Part shown: positions 51,668-64,000 of the stretch, in pieces | Numbering within the stretch: position 1 is the stretch's first letter | How the letters are laid out: the number at the start of each line of letters is the position of its first letter | Assembly (NCBI RefSeq): GCF_049856295.1 | Contig: NZ_JBNDMZ010000003.1 | Coordinates: 186,001-250,000 of the forward strand | DNA length: 64,000 bases | Reading direction: 5' to 3' | Source: JB111 sp049856295 | GTDB taxonomy: Bacteria; Actinomycetota; Actinomycetes; Actinomycetales; Actinomycetaceae | Notes under the pieces: generated by a model | Database searches by the model: none | Seen by the model: the letters and a program-made list of their open reading frames with translations, nothing else | What the model was told of the DNA's origin: nothing | Program-made: the position numbers and the translations under genes

Positions 51668-52330
51668 TCAGCGCGGGCGGCGCGCGCCTCGCAGGAGGTC
51701 GAGCGCGATCCACGCGACGGCGAGCGCGAGCACCCCGACCGCGACCGCAACGACGGGCGTGGGCAGGAACGACCGGAGCCCGATGAGCGCGCCGGTCACG
51801 CCGTAGACCACGAGCGGCACGACCGGTGCCGCGCGACCGGCGAGCAGGACGCCCACGTGGACGAGGGTGCCGACGAGGAACCACATCGACCCGACGACGA
51901 GCAGCGTCCCGGCGGGCCCCTCCCGGAGCTCGGCCACCTGGGCCGGCGTGACGTACGGGAACACGTGGTTCGTCAGCGCCTCGATCGCGACGACGAGCGC
52001 GAGCCCGACGAGGTTGACCGCGCCCGCGAGCACGCCCCAGGCCCCTGTCCGTCGGGCGGTGGCGGCGACGAGCATCGCGATGAGGACGATCGCCAGGCTC
52101 TGCGCGAACGGAGCGAGGAGCTGGTTGAGGGCGACGGCAGGGACCACTCCGCCGAGCTTGAGGGCGTTGGACACGAGCAGAACGGCCGAGAGCAGGCCGG
52201 CCGCTCCGCCGACCGCACGGGCGGCACGGAGCGCGCCGTGCGGATCGACGAGGGGTCCGGGACCGTGGACGGGGTCGAGCGAGGGGGTCGAGGAGGTCGA
52301 GGGGTCGAGCACACGCGCGGAGGTGGACAT
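51668..52330 (-). CDS. Multi-pass membrane protein controlled by the divergent TetR regulator
   Basis: A 220-residue protein with about seven transmembrane helices (starting near residue 40) after a Pro/Ser-rich cytoplasmic lead; not a family I can name, though the layout recalls DUF4386-type proteins. There is no transporter or enzyme motif. ATG 52328-52330 has AGGGAG upstream; an ATG 30 bases earlier is less likely. It is divergent from a TetR gene with a strong inverted repeat between them, so expression is probably induced when the regulator binds its ligand. Confidence 0.72.
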   Translation of the reverse strand: MSTSARVLDPSTSSTPSLDPVHGPGPLVDPHGALRAARAVGGAAGLLSAVLLVSNALKLGGVVPAVALNQLLAPFAQSLAIVLIAMLVAATARRTGAWGVLAGAVNLVGLALVVAIEALTNHVFPYVTPAQVAELREGPAGTLLVVGSMWFLVGTLVHVGVLLAGRAAPVVPLVVYGVTGALIGLRSFLPTPVVAVAVGVLALAVAWIALDLLRGARRPR

Positions 52331-52371
52331 AGGAGCTCCCTGGGAGTGCGACGCCCGCAAGAACGAGCGTG

Positions 52372-52401
52372 ATAACGTTCGCTATCTAGAACGAACGTTA
52401 T
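52372..52401. promoter_or_regulatory. TetR operator: inverted repeat
   Basis: ATAACGTTCG at 52372-52381 and its exact reverse complement CGAACGTTAT at 52392-52401 with a 10-base AT-rich spacer. A further GAACG half-site sits at 52361. The element lies between the two divergent genes. Confidence 0.82.
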
Positions 52402-52512
52402 AGGCTGAGGCGCAGGACGGCCAGACTCCTCGTGTCACGATCGGGACACGAATCGGGTGCGGTGGACGGCGGGGCGCGGGTCACGTGCCGCCGCACGACG
52501 AGAAGAGGAACG

Positions 52513-52965
52513 ATGTCGAGCAGGTCGGAGATCGACGAGTCGCTCATCGCCGGCGCCCTCGCGCTGGTCGCCACCTCGGGCAGCGCCGAGCTCTCGGTAC
52601 GGTCGCTGGCATCCGCGGGCGGGCGTTCGACGATGTGCGTGTACTCCCACTTCGGCGGTCGGGGCGGACTGCTGACCGCCGCCTACGCGCGGGCGGCGGA
52701 GGGACTCCTGCAGGCGATGGACGCGGCGGTCTCCGATGCGACGGCCGCCGACGCGGCGGGACGCGCCCGGGAGGCCTATCTCGCGTGGGCCGGACAGGAC
52801 CTGCGGCGGTACCGCCTCCTGTTCGCGAGCGAGCTCGAGCCGCTCGACATCGACCCCGCCGTCCGGGGACGGCTCGTCGACGACGTGGCGGAACGGCTCG
52901 GTGGCCGTGACCGCTGGGCCGCCGCGCACGGCGAGGTGAGCCTCGACCTCGTGACGATCGGCTGA
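52513..52965 (+). CDS. TetR-family transcriptional repressor
   Basis: A 150-residue regulator with an N-terminal TetR HTH (about 5-50: ELSVRSLASAGGRSTMCVYSHFGGRGGLL) and a short C-terminal ligand domain with WHG-type features (AYLAWAGQDLRRYRLLF, AAHGEVSLDL). It is shorter than the usual 180-210 residues but ends at the typical last helix. The ATG at 52513 has GAGGAA upstream; the longer frame from 52432 crosses the promoter. The divergent membrane-protein gene and the palindrome at 52372 mark the probable operon it controls. The ligand is unknown. Confidence 0.85.
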   Translation: MSSRSEIDESLIAGALALVATSGSAELSVRSLASAGGRSTMCVYSHFGGRGGLLTAAYARAAEGLLQAMDAAVSDATAADAAGRAREAYLAWAGQDLRRYRLLFASELEPLDIDPAVRGRLVDDVAERLGGRDRWAAAHGEVSLDLVTIG

Positions 52966-52980
52966 CCGGCCGCCCCCGCG

Positions 52981-55900
52981 TCAGGGGGTGACGCGGCCCA
53001 GCAGCAGCTCGGCGAGGTGCACGCCCCTGCGCCCGGCCAGCTGGTCCGCCTGCGTGCGGCAGGAGAAGCCGTCGGCGAGGAACGTGGCGTCCGGGTGCTC
53101 GCGGAGCGCCGGCAGGAGGGCGTTCTCGGCGACGGCGGCGCTCACCTCGGCGTGCCCCTTCTCCATCCCGAAGTTGCCGGCCAGGCCGCAGCAGCCCGCG
53201 AGGTTCGTCGTCGTCGCCCCGGTCGAGGCGATGAGCGCGCGGTCGGTCTCCCAGCCCATGACCGAGTGGTGGTGGCAGTGCGGCTGCGCCACGACCTCGA
53301 CCCCGGTGAGGTCCGGCGCGCTCCACCGCTCCCCCGGGCCGATCGGGTCGGGCGCCGTGAGGAGCTCGGCGAGCGTGTACGTGCTGCTCGCGAGCAGGTG
53401 GGCGCGCGGGTCGTCCGGGAGGAGCTCGGGCATGTCGTCGCGCAGCGCCGCGGTGCACGACGGCTCGACGCCGACCACCGGGATGCCGTTGGCCGCGAAC
53501 GGGGCGAGGACCCCGAGCAGGTCGCGCATCCGGGTCCGTGCGCCGTCGAGCTGGCCGGTCGAGATCCACGTGAGCCCGCAGCAGACCTTGTCCTCCGGGA
53601 TGACCACCGTGTAGCCGGCGGCCTCGAGGAGCTCGACGGTGGCCTGCGCGCCGGCGCCGTCGAGGGTCTCGGAGAACGAGTCGGTGAACAGCACGACGTA
53701 CCGTCGAGATTGCGGTTCGTGCACGTCGAGACTGCGGTTGGGGGCCGCACGATCGGCACCGTCTCGTCGAGACTGCGGTTCGTGCACGTCGAGACTGCGG
53801 TTGGGGGCCGCACGATCGGCACCGTCTCGTCGAGACTGCGGTTCGTGCGTATCGTTGCGGCTCGCGAGACCCGGGCCGTCCAGCGCCTCGGCCGACGCCG
53901 TGCGCACGGCGCCGCGCCCGCCGCTGCGTTTCTTCCACCAGGTCGTCAGGCGCTGCGTGGCGAAGCCCGGCATGGCGCGGGATGTGTCGACGCCGGCGAT
54001 CGCGAACGCGAGCCTGCGCAGCGCGCCGACGCTGAGGACGGCGTTGGCGACGCGCGCGAGGCCGGGCACCCCGGTGACGAGGTTGGCGAGCACCGGGAGA
54101 CGGCCGAGCGTGTAGTGGGTCCGCGGCCGGAGCTTCCCCTCGTACGCGCGGTGGAGCGTCTCGGCCTTGAGCCGCGCGACGTCCATCCCCGCGGGGCAGT
54201 CCGCCGAGCACGCCTTGCAGGACAGGCACAGGTCGAGCGACTCGAGCAGCGCCGGGTCGTCCCACCGCGCGACGAGCTCGCCGTTGGTCACCTCCTGCAG
54301 GACGCGGGCGCGCCCGCGGGTGACGTCCTTCTCGTCCTTCGTCGCCTGGTAGCTCGGGCACATGAAGCCGCCCGACGCCGAGCTGTCCGCCCGGCACTTC
54401 CCCACCCCGGTGCACCGATGCGCGGCGCGCGTGACGTCGCCACCGTCCTCGCTGAATGCGAACCCACCGCCACGGGCGACCGGCAGCGGCTTCGCGGCTG
54501 GCCGGCGCAGGTACGCGCCGACGGGGTCCGGGTCGACGAGCACACCCGGGTTGAGCGACACCTTCGGGTCGAACAGGTTCTTGACCTGCCCGAACAGGCC
54601 CATCACCTCGGGTCCGTACATCCGGTCGAGCAGCTCGGACCGAGCGCGACCGTCGCCGTGCTCCCCGGAGAGCGATCCCCCGTGCGCCACGGCGATGTCG
54701 GCCGCCTCGGCCACCGTCTCCGCGAACTCCCGCGCGCCGCGCGCGCCGTCGTCGAGGGGGAAGTCGACGCGCACGTGGACGCACCCGTCCCCGAAGTGGC
54801 CGTAGAGCAGGCCGTCGAGGCCGCGACGGTCGAGCATGGCCATGAAGTCGCGCAGGTAGGCCCCGAGGTTCTCCGGGGGGACGGCGGCGTCCTCCCAGCC
54901 CGGCCACGCCGGCATGCCGGCGGGCGTGCGTCCGCCGAGCCCGGCGCCGTCGGCCCGGATCCGCCACAGGGCGTCCGCCTCGGCTCCCGCGGGGACGACG
55001 ACCGCCGCATCCGTCGATCCGGCGGCGGCGAGCGCGCGCGCCCGGGCGAGGACGTCGGCGTCGGACTCGTGCTCCTCTGCACCGACCTCGACCATGAGCC
55101 AGCCCTGCCCCGCGGGCAGCTCGGGAACGGCGCCGGGCCCCTTGGCACGGCGCACGACGTCGACGAGCCTGGCGTCGAGCCCCTCGACGGCGAGCGGCCG
55201 GTGCTCGAGGAGGGCCGGCACGGCGTCGGCGGCGGCGATCATGTCCGGGTAGCCGAGGACGACGAGCACGGGCCGCGCCGGGACCGGCACGAGCCGCACG
55301 GTGCCGCCGAGCATCGTGACGAGCGTGCCCTCGGACCCGACGAGCATCTTCGCCAGGTCGCGTCCGTTCTCCGGCAGCAGGTGCTCGAGGGAGTAGCCGG
55401 AGACCTGACGGCCGAACCGGCCCAGCTCCGACCGGATCGGCCCAAGCCCCCTCGTGACCAGGTCGGACAGTCCGTCGACCACGTCGAGCGCGTTCCGTCC
55501 CGAACCCGCCGTGAAACGGCGGCCGAGCCCGTCGACGACGTCGAGCGAGTGGACGTTGTCCGCCGTGCGGCCGTAGGCGAGCGCGTGGGGTCCGCACGCG
55601 TTGGTGCCGATCATCCCGCCGATCGTCGCGCGGTTCTGCGTGGACGGGTCCGGGCCGAACCGCAGACCGTGCGGCGCGGCCGCGCGCTGGAGGTCGGCGA
55701 GCACGACGCCGGGCTCGACGACAGCGGTGCGCGCGTCCGGGTCGATCTCGCCGATGCCCGTGAGGTGCCGGGACACGTCGAGGACCACGCCGGGACCGAC
55801 CGAGTTGCCGGCCGTCGAGGTCCCGCCGCCGCGCAGGGTGACCGGCGCGCCGGCGGCGCGCGCCACGTCGAGCGCGGCGAGGGTGTCCGGTACGTCGCGC

Positions 55901-56055
55901 GGGACGACGACGACCTGCGGGACCACGCGGTAGTTCGAAGCGTCGGTCGAGTACTCCGCGCGGCGGCGCGTGCCGTCGGAGACCTCGCCGTCGACCGCCG
56001 ACCGGAGCGAGGCGGCGAGCTCGTCGGTGCCGGGGGTCGCCGTCGTCGTGCTCAT
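52981..56055 (-). CDS. FAD-linked oxidase with Fe-S and CCG domains (D-lactate/glycolate dehydrogenase type), carrying a repeat insertion
   Basis: A 1024-residue fused dehydrogenase. An FAD-binding PCMH domain (about 40-250, VTLRGGGTSTAGNSVG) is followed by an FAD-oxidase C-terminal domain (to about 530), two iron-sulfur cysteine clusters (about 545-575 and 608-622, CLSCKACSADCP) and two CCG domains (CCGLTW near 822, CCGLAGNFG near 952). It oxidises a 2-hydroxy acid such as D-lactate and passes electrons to the quinone pool. At residues 736-785 it carries a tandem 21-residue repeat encoded by the dispersed 22-base element. The ATG at 56053-56055 is the family start. Confidence 0.88.
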   Translation of the reverse strand: MSTTTATPGTDELAASLRSAVDGEVSDGTRRRAEYSTDASNYRVVPQVVVVPRDVPDTLAALDVARAAGAPVTLRGGGTSTAGNSVGPGVVLDVSRHLTGIGEIDPDARTAVVEPGVVLADLQRAAAPHGLRFGPDPSTQNRATIGGMIGTNACGPHALAYGRTADNVHSLDVVDGLGRRFTAGSGRNALDVVDGLSDLVTRGLGPIRSELGRFGRQVSGYSLEHLLPENGRDLAKMLVGSEGTLVTMLGGTVRLVPVPARPVLVVLGYPDMIAAADAVPALLEHRPLAVEGLDARLVDVVRRAKGPGAVPELPAGQGWLMVEVGAEEHESDADVLARARALAAAGSTDAAVVVPAGAEADALWRIRADGAGLGGRTPAGMPAWPGWEDAAVPPENLGAYLRDFMAMLDRRGLDGLLYGHFGDGCVHVRVDFPLDDGARGAREFAETVAEAADIAVAHGGSLSGEHGDGRARSELLDRMYGPEVMGLFGQVKNLFDPKVSLNPGVLVDPDPVGAYLRRPAAKPLPVARGGGFAFSEDGGDVTRAAHRCTGVGKCRADSSASGGFMCPSYQATKDEKDVTRGRARVLQEVTNGELVARWDDPALLESLDLCLSCKACSADCPAGMDVARLKAETLHRAYEGKLRPRTHYTLGRLPVLANLVTGVPGLARVANAVLSVGALRRLAFAIAGVDTSRAMPGFATQRLTTWWKKRSGGRGAVRTASAEALDGPGLASRNDTHEPQSRRDGADRAAPNRSLDVHEPQSRRDGADRAAPNRSLDVHEPQSRRYVVLFTDSFSETLDGAGAQATVELLEAAGYTVVIPEDKVCCGLTWISTGQLDGARTRMRDLLGVLAPFAANGIPVVGVEPSCTAALRDDMPELLPDDPRAHLLASSTYTLAELLTAPDPIGPGERWSAPDLTGVEVVAQPHCHHHSVMGWETDRALIASTGATTTNLAGCCGLAGNFGMEKGHAEVSAAVAENALLPALREHPDATFLADGFSCRTQADQLAGRRGVHLAELLLGRVTP
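53702..53849 (+). repeat. Coding copy of the 22-base repeat, 63-base higher-order array (site B)
   Basis: Unit starts on the plus strand: 53702, 53724, 53765, 53787 and 53828. Each 63-base block is two 22-base units plus a 19-base spacer (GCACGATCGGCACC core). Blocks 53702-53764 and 53765-53827 differ by one base. The block length of 63 keeps the oxidase reading frame, giving a 21-residue peptide repeat (HEPQSRRDGADRAAPNRSLD plus V). Confidence 0.88.
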
Positions 56056-56132
56056 CCCCCCATGATCACCCCTGCCGGACCACCCGGGCGCCGGGGGCCG
56101 CGGGTCGGGACGTCCGAGGCGTCACCAGGTCG

Positions 56133-56176
56133 ACGACGAACCGCAACCTCGATGGGCACCAACCGCAATCTCGACG
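56133..56176 (-). repeat. Two-unit copy of the 22-base repeat (site C)
   Basis: On the minus strand two adjacent 22-base units (56155-56176 and 56133-56154) with cores TCGAGATTGCGGTTGGTG and TCGAGGTTGCGGTTCGT. They lie 10 bases past the ppdK stop, in the sense direction of ppdK. Confidence 0.82.
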
Positions 56177-56185
56177 AAGAAGGGG

Positions 56186-58903
<2,718 letters not shown>

Positions 58904-59077
58904 CGCCGTCCCTCACTTGTGTTCACAGCGCACGCCGCCTCGTGCGCATACGTGCACCGTAGGGAAGCCCTCGCCCCGCCGGGCCCGTTTGTCACCATGT
59001 GGAACTCGGCGTGCCGCCGTGACCGACCGCATGCTGGACCGCGCGGCGCACGGTCGCCGCGCACCCGCCACCTGGGG

Positions 59078-59083
59078 CAGGAT
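59078..59083 (+). promoter_or_regulatory. -10 box of the glutamine amidotransferase gene
   Basis: CAGGAT, 6 bases before the GTG at 59090. Confidence 0.45.
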
Positions 59084-59089
59084 CTCTTG

Positions 59090-59821
59090 GTGCCCGCCCA
59101 CTTTCTCCTCCTCTCGTCGCGCCCCGAGCAGCGCGCCGCGGACGACGAGCACACGGCGATCGCCCGCCACATGGGCGTGCCCACCGAGCGCGTCGTCCGC
59201 CTGTCGATGACCGACGACGCCTACGTCGCGCCCGACCCGACCGCGTTCGCCGGTGTCCTCCAGGGCGGCTCGCCGTTCACCGGCTCCACGCCCCTCGAGG
59301 AGCAGTCGGACCTCCAGCGCCGCACGGAGGACCGGCTCGGCGAGGTGCTCGACCGGGTCGTGGCCTCGGCCGTGCCGTTCATGGGCCTGTGCTACGCGGT
59401 CGGCACGCTGACGCGGCGCCTGGGAGCCGTTGTCGACGAGACCTACGGGCGCGGCACCTCCGCCGTGCGGGTCAGGCTGACCGAGGAGGGGCGGGCCGAC
59501 CCGCTGCTCACCGACGTGCCGGACGCGTTCGACGCCTACGTCGGACACCACGAGGCGGTGACCGTCGCCCCGCCGGGGTCCGTGCGGCTCGCGACCTCGG
59601 CCCCCACGCCTGTCCAGATGCTGCGGACCGCGCCGGACCAGTACGTCACCCAGTTCCACCCCGAGCTCGACACCGCGGGCCTCGTGCGGCGGATGACCGA
59701 CTACCGGCACTCGGGCTACTTCCCGTCCGACGAGTTCGACCGGGTCGTCGCCGAGATCTCGCGCGCCCGGGTCGACGACGCCCACCGCGTCCTGGAGGCC
59801 TTCGCCCGCCGCTACGGCTGA
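59090..59821 (+). CDS. Class I glutamine amidotransferase
   Basis: A 243-residue stand-alone GATase. The catalytic triad is visible: Cys101 in FMGLCYAVG and His190/Glu192 in QFHPELD. The oxyanion glycine lies in VLQGGSPF. It is related to the GMP synthase amidotransferase domain, but no synthetase partner is adjacent, so the acceptor is unknown. The leaderless start at GTG 59090 fits the family length; upstream sequence is the divergent promoter region of ppdK (58904-59077), which shows no other gene. Confidence 0.85.
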   Translation: MPAHFLLLSSRPEQRAADDEHTAIARHMGVPTERVVRLSMTDDAYVAPDPTAFAGVLQGGSPFTGSTPLEEQSDLQRRTEDRLGEVLDRVVASAVPFMGLCYAVGTLTRRLGAVVDETYGRGTSAVRVRLTEEGRADPLLTDVPDAFDAYVGHHEAVTVAPPGSVRLATSAPTPVQMLRTAPDQYVTQFHPELDTAGLVRRMTDYRHSGYFPSDEFDRVVAEISRARVDDAHRVLEAFARRYG

Positions 59822-59929
59822 CCGCGGGTCCTGTCGATGGGGAGAACTTCGGTGACGACGAGGTCACCGCGAGGTCCCGAAACGGTTGCCGGCGTGGCCG
59901 GGGCCGCCCCGTCCTGCGACGGTTCGATC

Positions 59930-61048
59930 ATGCGAACGACGACACCCACGACCACCCGACGACGACGAACCCCCCGCCGCGCGACCGCCGTGCTCGCGCT
60001 CGGGCTAGCCGCCACGCTCAGCGCCTGCGGGTCCTCCGGCTCCGGCGGCGACGAGGCGCACGAGGATGCGGGCGTCCCCGCGTACGAGGAGTCCGTCGAG
60101 AGCGCCGACCAGGCCGAGGGCGGCGCGGCCGACAGCGGCGCCGACCCCGCGGCGGACGCCGCCCAGGTCACGGCCGACGGCGTCGACCGGGTGGTCGTCA
60201 CCACCGGGGACGCGACCGTCGTCGTCGAGGACCCCGTCGCCGCGACCGAGGAGGTCGTCACCCTCGTCGAGACCTACGAGGGCCGCGTCGAGGGTCGTCA
60301 GCAGAACAGCAGCGCGGAGCGGCCGTGGGGCCAGGTGGTCGTCCGGGTCGCGCCCGAGGAGACCGACGCCTTCCTCGCGGACCTCGGCGAGATCGGCGAG
60401 GTCGACCAGGTGGCGACCACGGCCGACGACGTCACCGGCACGGTCCGGGACCTCGACGCCGAGATCAGCGCGCTCGAGACCTCCGTCGCCCGGCTCGAGG
60501 GCCTGATGGAGGAGGCGGGGTCGGTGGCGGACCTGCTGGCCGCCGAGACCGAGCTGACCACCCGGCAGGCCGAGCTCGACCAGCTCCGGGCCCAGCGCAC
60601 GGACCTCGGCGAGCAGGCCGCGATGTCCACCCTCACCGTAGATCTCGTCACCGAGGACGCGCCGTCCACCACCGGGGAGCAGTCCGGCTGGTCGGAGATG
60701 TGGGAGGACGCGAGCGAGGCGTTCACCGGGGCGATCCAGGGCATCGTCGTGGCGGTCGCCGCGCTCGCGCCGCTGCTCGTGGCGCTGGGGATCGTCGCGG
60801 CGATCGTCGTCGTCGTCGTGCGCCGGAACCGCGCGCGCACCCGGGAGCGCGAGGAGGCCACGCGGGCCATGCACGCCGAGGCGCAGGCGCTGGACCAGAC
60901 CCGCGCGCGGCGCGGGCCGCAGCACCCGGACGGACCTGCGACGCAGGCGGGCGGCCGGGTGCCCGCCGGTCGTCCGGGCACCTCGGGGACGCCGCAGGAC
61001 GGGCCCCAGCAGGACGGGCCACAGCAGGACAGCTCGCCGAAGGACTGA
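59930..61048 (+). CDS. DUF4349 coiled-coil lipoprotein with membrane anchor
   Basis: A 372-residue predicted lipoprotein. The signal peptide has an Arg-rich start and lipobox LSAC (Cys33). The ectodomain is the DUF4349 fold (about 85-280) with a long coiled coil in the middle (DLDAEISALETSVARLEGLMEE and the following Gln/Glu-rich helix). A transmembrane helix at about 265-290 is followed by a basic, then Gln/Pro/Gly-rich cytoplasmic tail. Function unknown; envelope scaffold is a guess. ATG 59930 is preferred over GTG/ATG options further upstream because it starts the signal peptide. No ribosome site is evident. Confidence 0.8.
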   Translation: MRTTTPTTTRRRRTPRRATAVLALGLAATLSACGSSGSGGDEAHEDAGVPAYEESVESADQAEGGAADSGADPAADAAQVTADGVDRVVVTTGDATVVVEDPVAATEEVVTLVETYEGRVEGRQQNSSAERPWGQVVVRVAPEETDAFLADLGEIGEVDQVATTADDVTGTVRDLDAEISALETSVARLEGLMEEAGSVADLLAAETELTTRQAELDQLRAQRTDLGEQAAMSTLTVDLVTEDAPSTTGEQSGWSEMWEDASEAFTGAIQGIVVAVAALAPLLVALGIVAAIVVVVVRRNRARTREREEATRAMHAEAQALDQTRARRGPQHPDGPATQAGGRVPAGRPGTSGTPQDGPQQDGPQQDSSPKD

Positions 61049-61070
61049 GGCCGACCCCGGTCACAACGAA

Positions 61071-61112
61071 CGGCGGGGGCCGGAGGTGGATGTCCACCTC
61101 CGGCCCCCGCCG
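61071..61112. terminator. Bidirectional terminator between the DUF4349 gene and clpC
   Basis: A perfect inverted repeat of 20 base pairs (61071-61090 with 61093-61112) and a 2-base centre; the two genes converge on it. Confidence 0.85.
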
Positions 61113-61141
61113 TCGTCCTGCGTGCGGTCGACCGCCCGGGA

Positions 61142-63718
<2,577 letters not shown>

Positions 63719-63780
63719 GGGCACTCCCTGGGTGTGGTGCGGTCGCCGCACGGGTCGAGCGGGGACCCTCTGCGGGCGTT

Positions 63781-63795
63781 CGACGACGATAACCG
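63781..63795 (-). promoter_or_regulatory. clpC promoter block shared with ftsH
   Basis: CGGTTATCGTCGTCG on the minus strand, 63 bases before the ATG, with a TATCGT -10-like hexamer (63786-63791) and TCGCGC just upstream, as at ftsH. Confidence 0.5.
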
Positions 63796-63822
63796 CGCGA
63801 GGGTGCCGTACCTGCCCGTGTT

Positions 63823-63833
63823 CGCCATGGGCG
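63823..63833. promoter_or_regulatory. Candidate ClgR box upstream of clpC
   Basis: CGC-N5-GCG (CGCCATGGGCG) in a TTCGC context, 105 bases before the clpC ATG. ClgR activates clp genes in other actinobacteria; the match is short. Confidence 0.35.
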
Positions 63834-63899
63834 TGAGCGGTCGTCGCGGGCGGGGACCTCGGCCCACCCCGGGCACTTGCCGCCGCGCCGGGGGCCGCC

Positions 63900-63905
63900 G
63901 ACGAT
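63900..63905 (+). promoter_or_regulatory. -10 box of the last gene
   Basis: GACGAT, 6 bases before the ATG at 63912. Confidence 0.4.
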
Positions 63906-63911
63906 AGGGGC

Positions 63912-64000
63912 ATGTCGACCGACGAGCAGCCGCTGGGCCGCGGGGTACTCATCCTCGCCGCCCTCGTCACGGCTGCCCTCGTGGGCGCACTCACCCTCAC
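63912..64000 (+). CDS. Membrane protein, N-terminal fragment
   Basis: An open frame from ATG 63912 to the window end encodes MSTDEQPLGRGVLILA and then a hydrophobic run, a probable transmembrane helix, before being cut off. The family cannot be told from 29 residues. It is divergent from clpC and follows a GACGAT box at leaderless spacing. Confidence 0.55.
   Translation, partial: MSTDEQPLGRGVLILAALVTAALVGALTL

Overview
The window is chromosomal DNA from a very GC-rich actinobacterium. The gene content (MenA with a DUF4229 neighbour, DisA and RadA side by side, bS22, the DUF2342 protease-TilS-Hpt-FtsH-FolE-FolP-FolBK-DUF3180 string, PanC/PanD/LysS, ClpC, ppa) and the gene order fit the Micrococcales, for example a Cellulomonadaceae- or Bogoriellaceae-like lineage. 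Genus cannot be fixed from sequence reading alone. I see no rRNA, tRNA, CRISPR array, integrase, transposase or prophage, so this is mostly ordinary core chromosome with a small accessory patch at about 21-29 kb.

Layout. 0-7 kb: the end of menA, two small membrane proteins, and a minus-strand cytochrome c maturation operon (phosphatase-resA-ccdA-resB-ccsB). 6.5-12.3 kb: a MarR/YceI divergent pair, glutaredoxin, bS22, a BldC-like HTH protein, an AcuC-type deacetylase and a TrkH/TrkA potassium system. 12.3-21.3 kb: an acetyltransferase, an aldo/keto reductase, an acyl-CoA dehydrogenase, a GPP34-like protein, radA-disA (DNA repair and c-di-AMP), an adenine glycosylase and small envelope proteins. 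21.3-30 kb: accessory material with repeat-rich lipoproteins, ArgA-like acetyltransferase, a WXG100-like/DUF1023 hydrolase locus, an SMP-30 protein, and an SOS-controlled DUF222/HNH nuclease. 30-45.5 kb (minus strand): lysS, panD-panC, DUF2520, PH-domain proteins, the folate cluster, ftsH, hpt, tilS and a DUF2342 protease. 45.5-52.4 kb: dacB, ppa, metY-metX, a hydrolase and a membrane protein. 52.5-64 kb: a TetR regulator, a 1024-residue FAD/Fe-S oxidase, ppdK, a glutamine amidotransferase, a DUF4349 lipoprotein, clpC and the start of another membrane protein.

How it is controlled. About twenty genes have a TANNNT-like -10 hexamer (TACCCT, TAGCCT, GACAAT and relatives) placed 6-7 bases upstream of the ATG or GTG with no room for a Shine-Dalgarno site, so they are predicted to be leaderless. 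Operons are tightly coupled through 4-base GTGA/ATGA overlaps. Specific control sites visible by eye are a perfect LexA box before the HNH nuclease gene, a long inverted repeat between the tetR gene and its divergent membrane-protein gene, overlapping divergent promoters between marR and yceI, and a 15-base promoter block shared by ftsH and clpC.

The strongest unexplained signal is a 22-base repeat (core TCGAGAYTGCGGTTSGTG) found at three separate places: five exactly phased units just after the yceI terminator, two units after ppdK, and an expanded 63-base higher-order array lying in frame inside the FAD/Fe-S oxidase gene, where it encodes a tandem 21-residue peptide.
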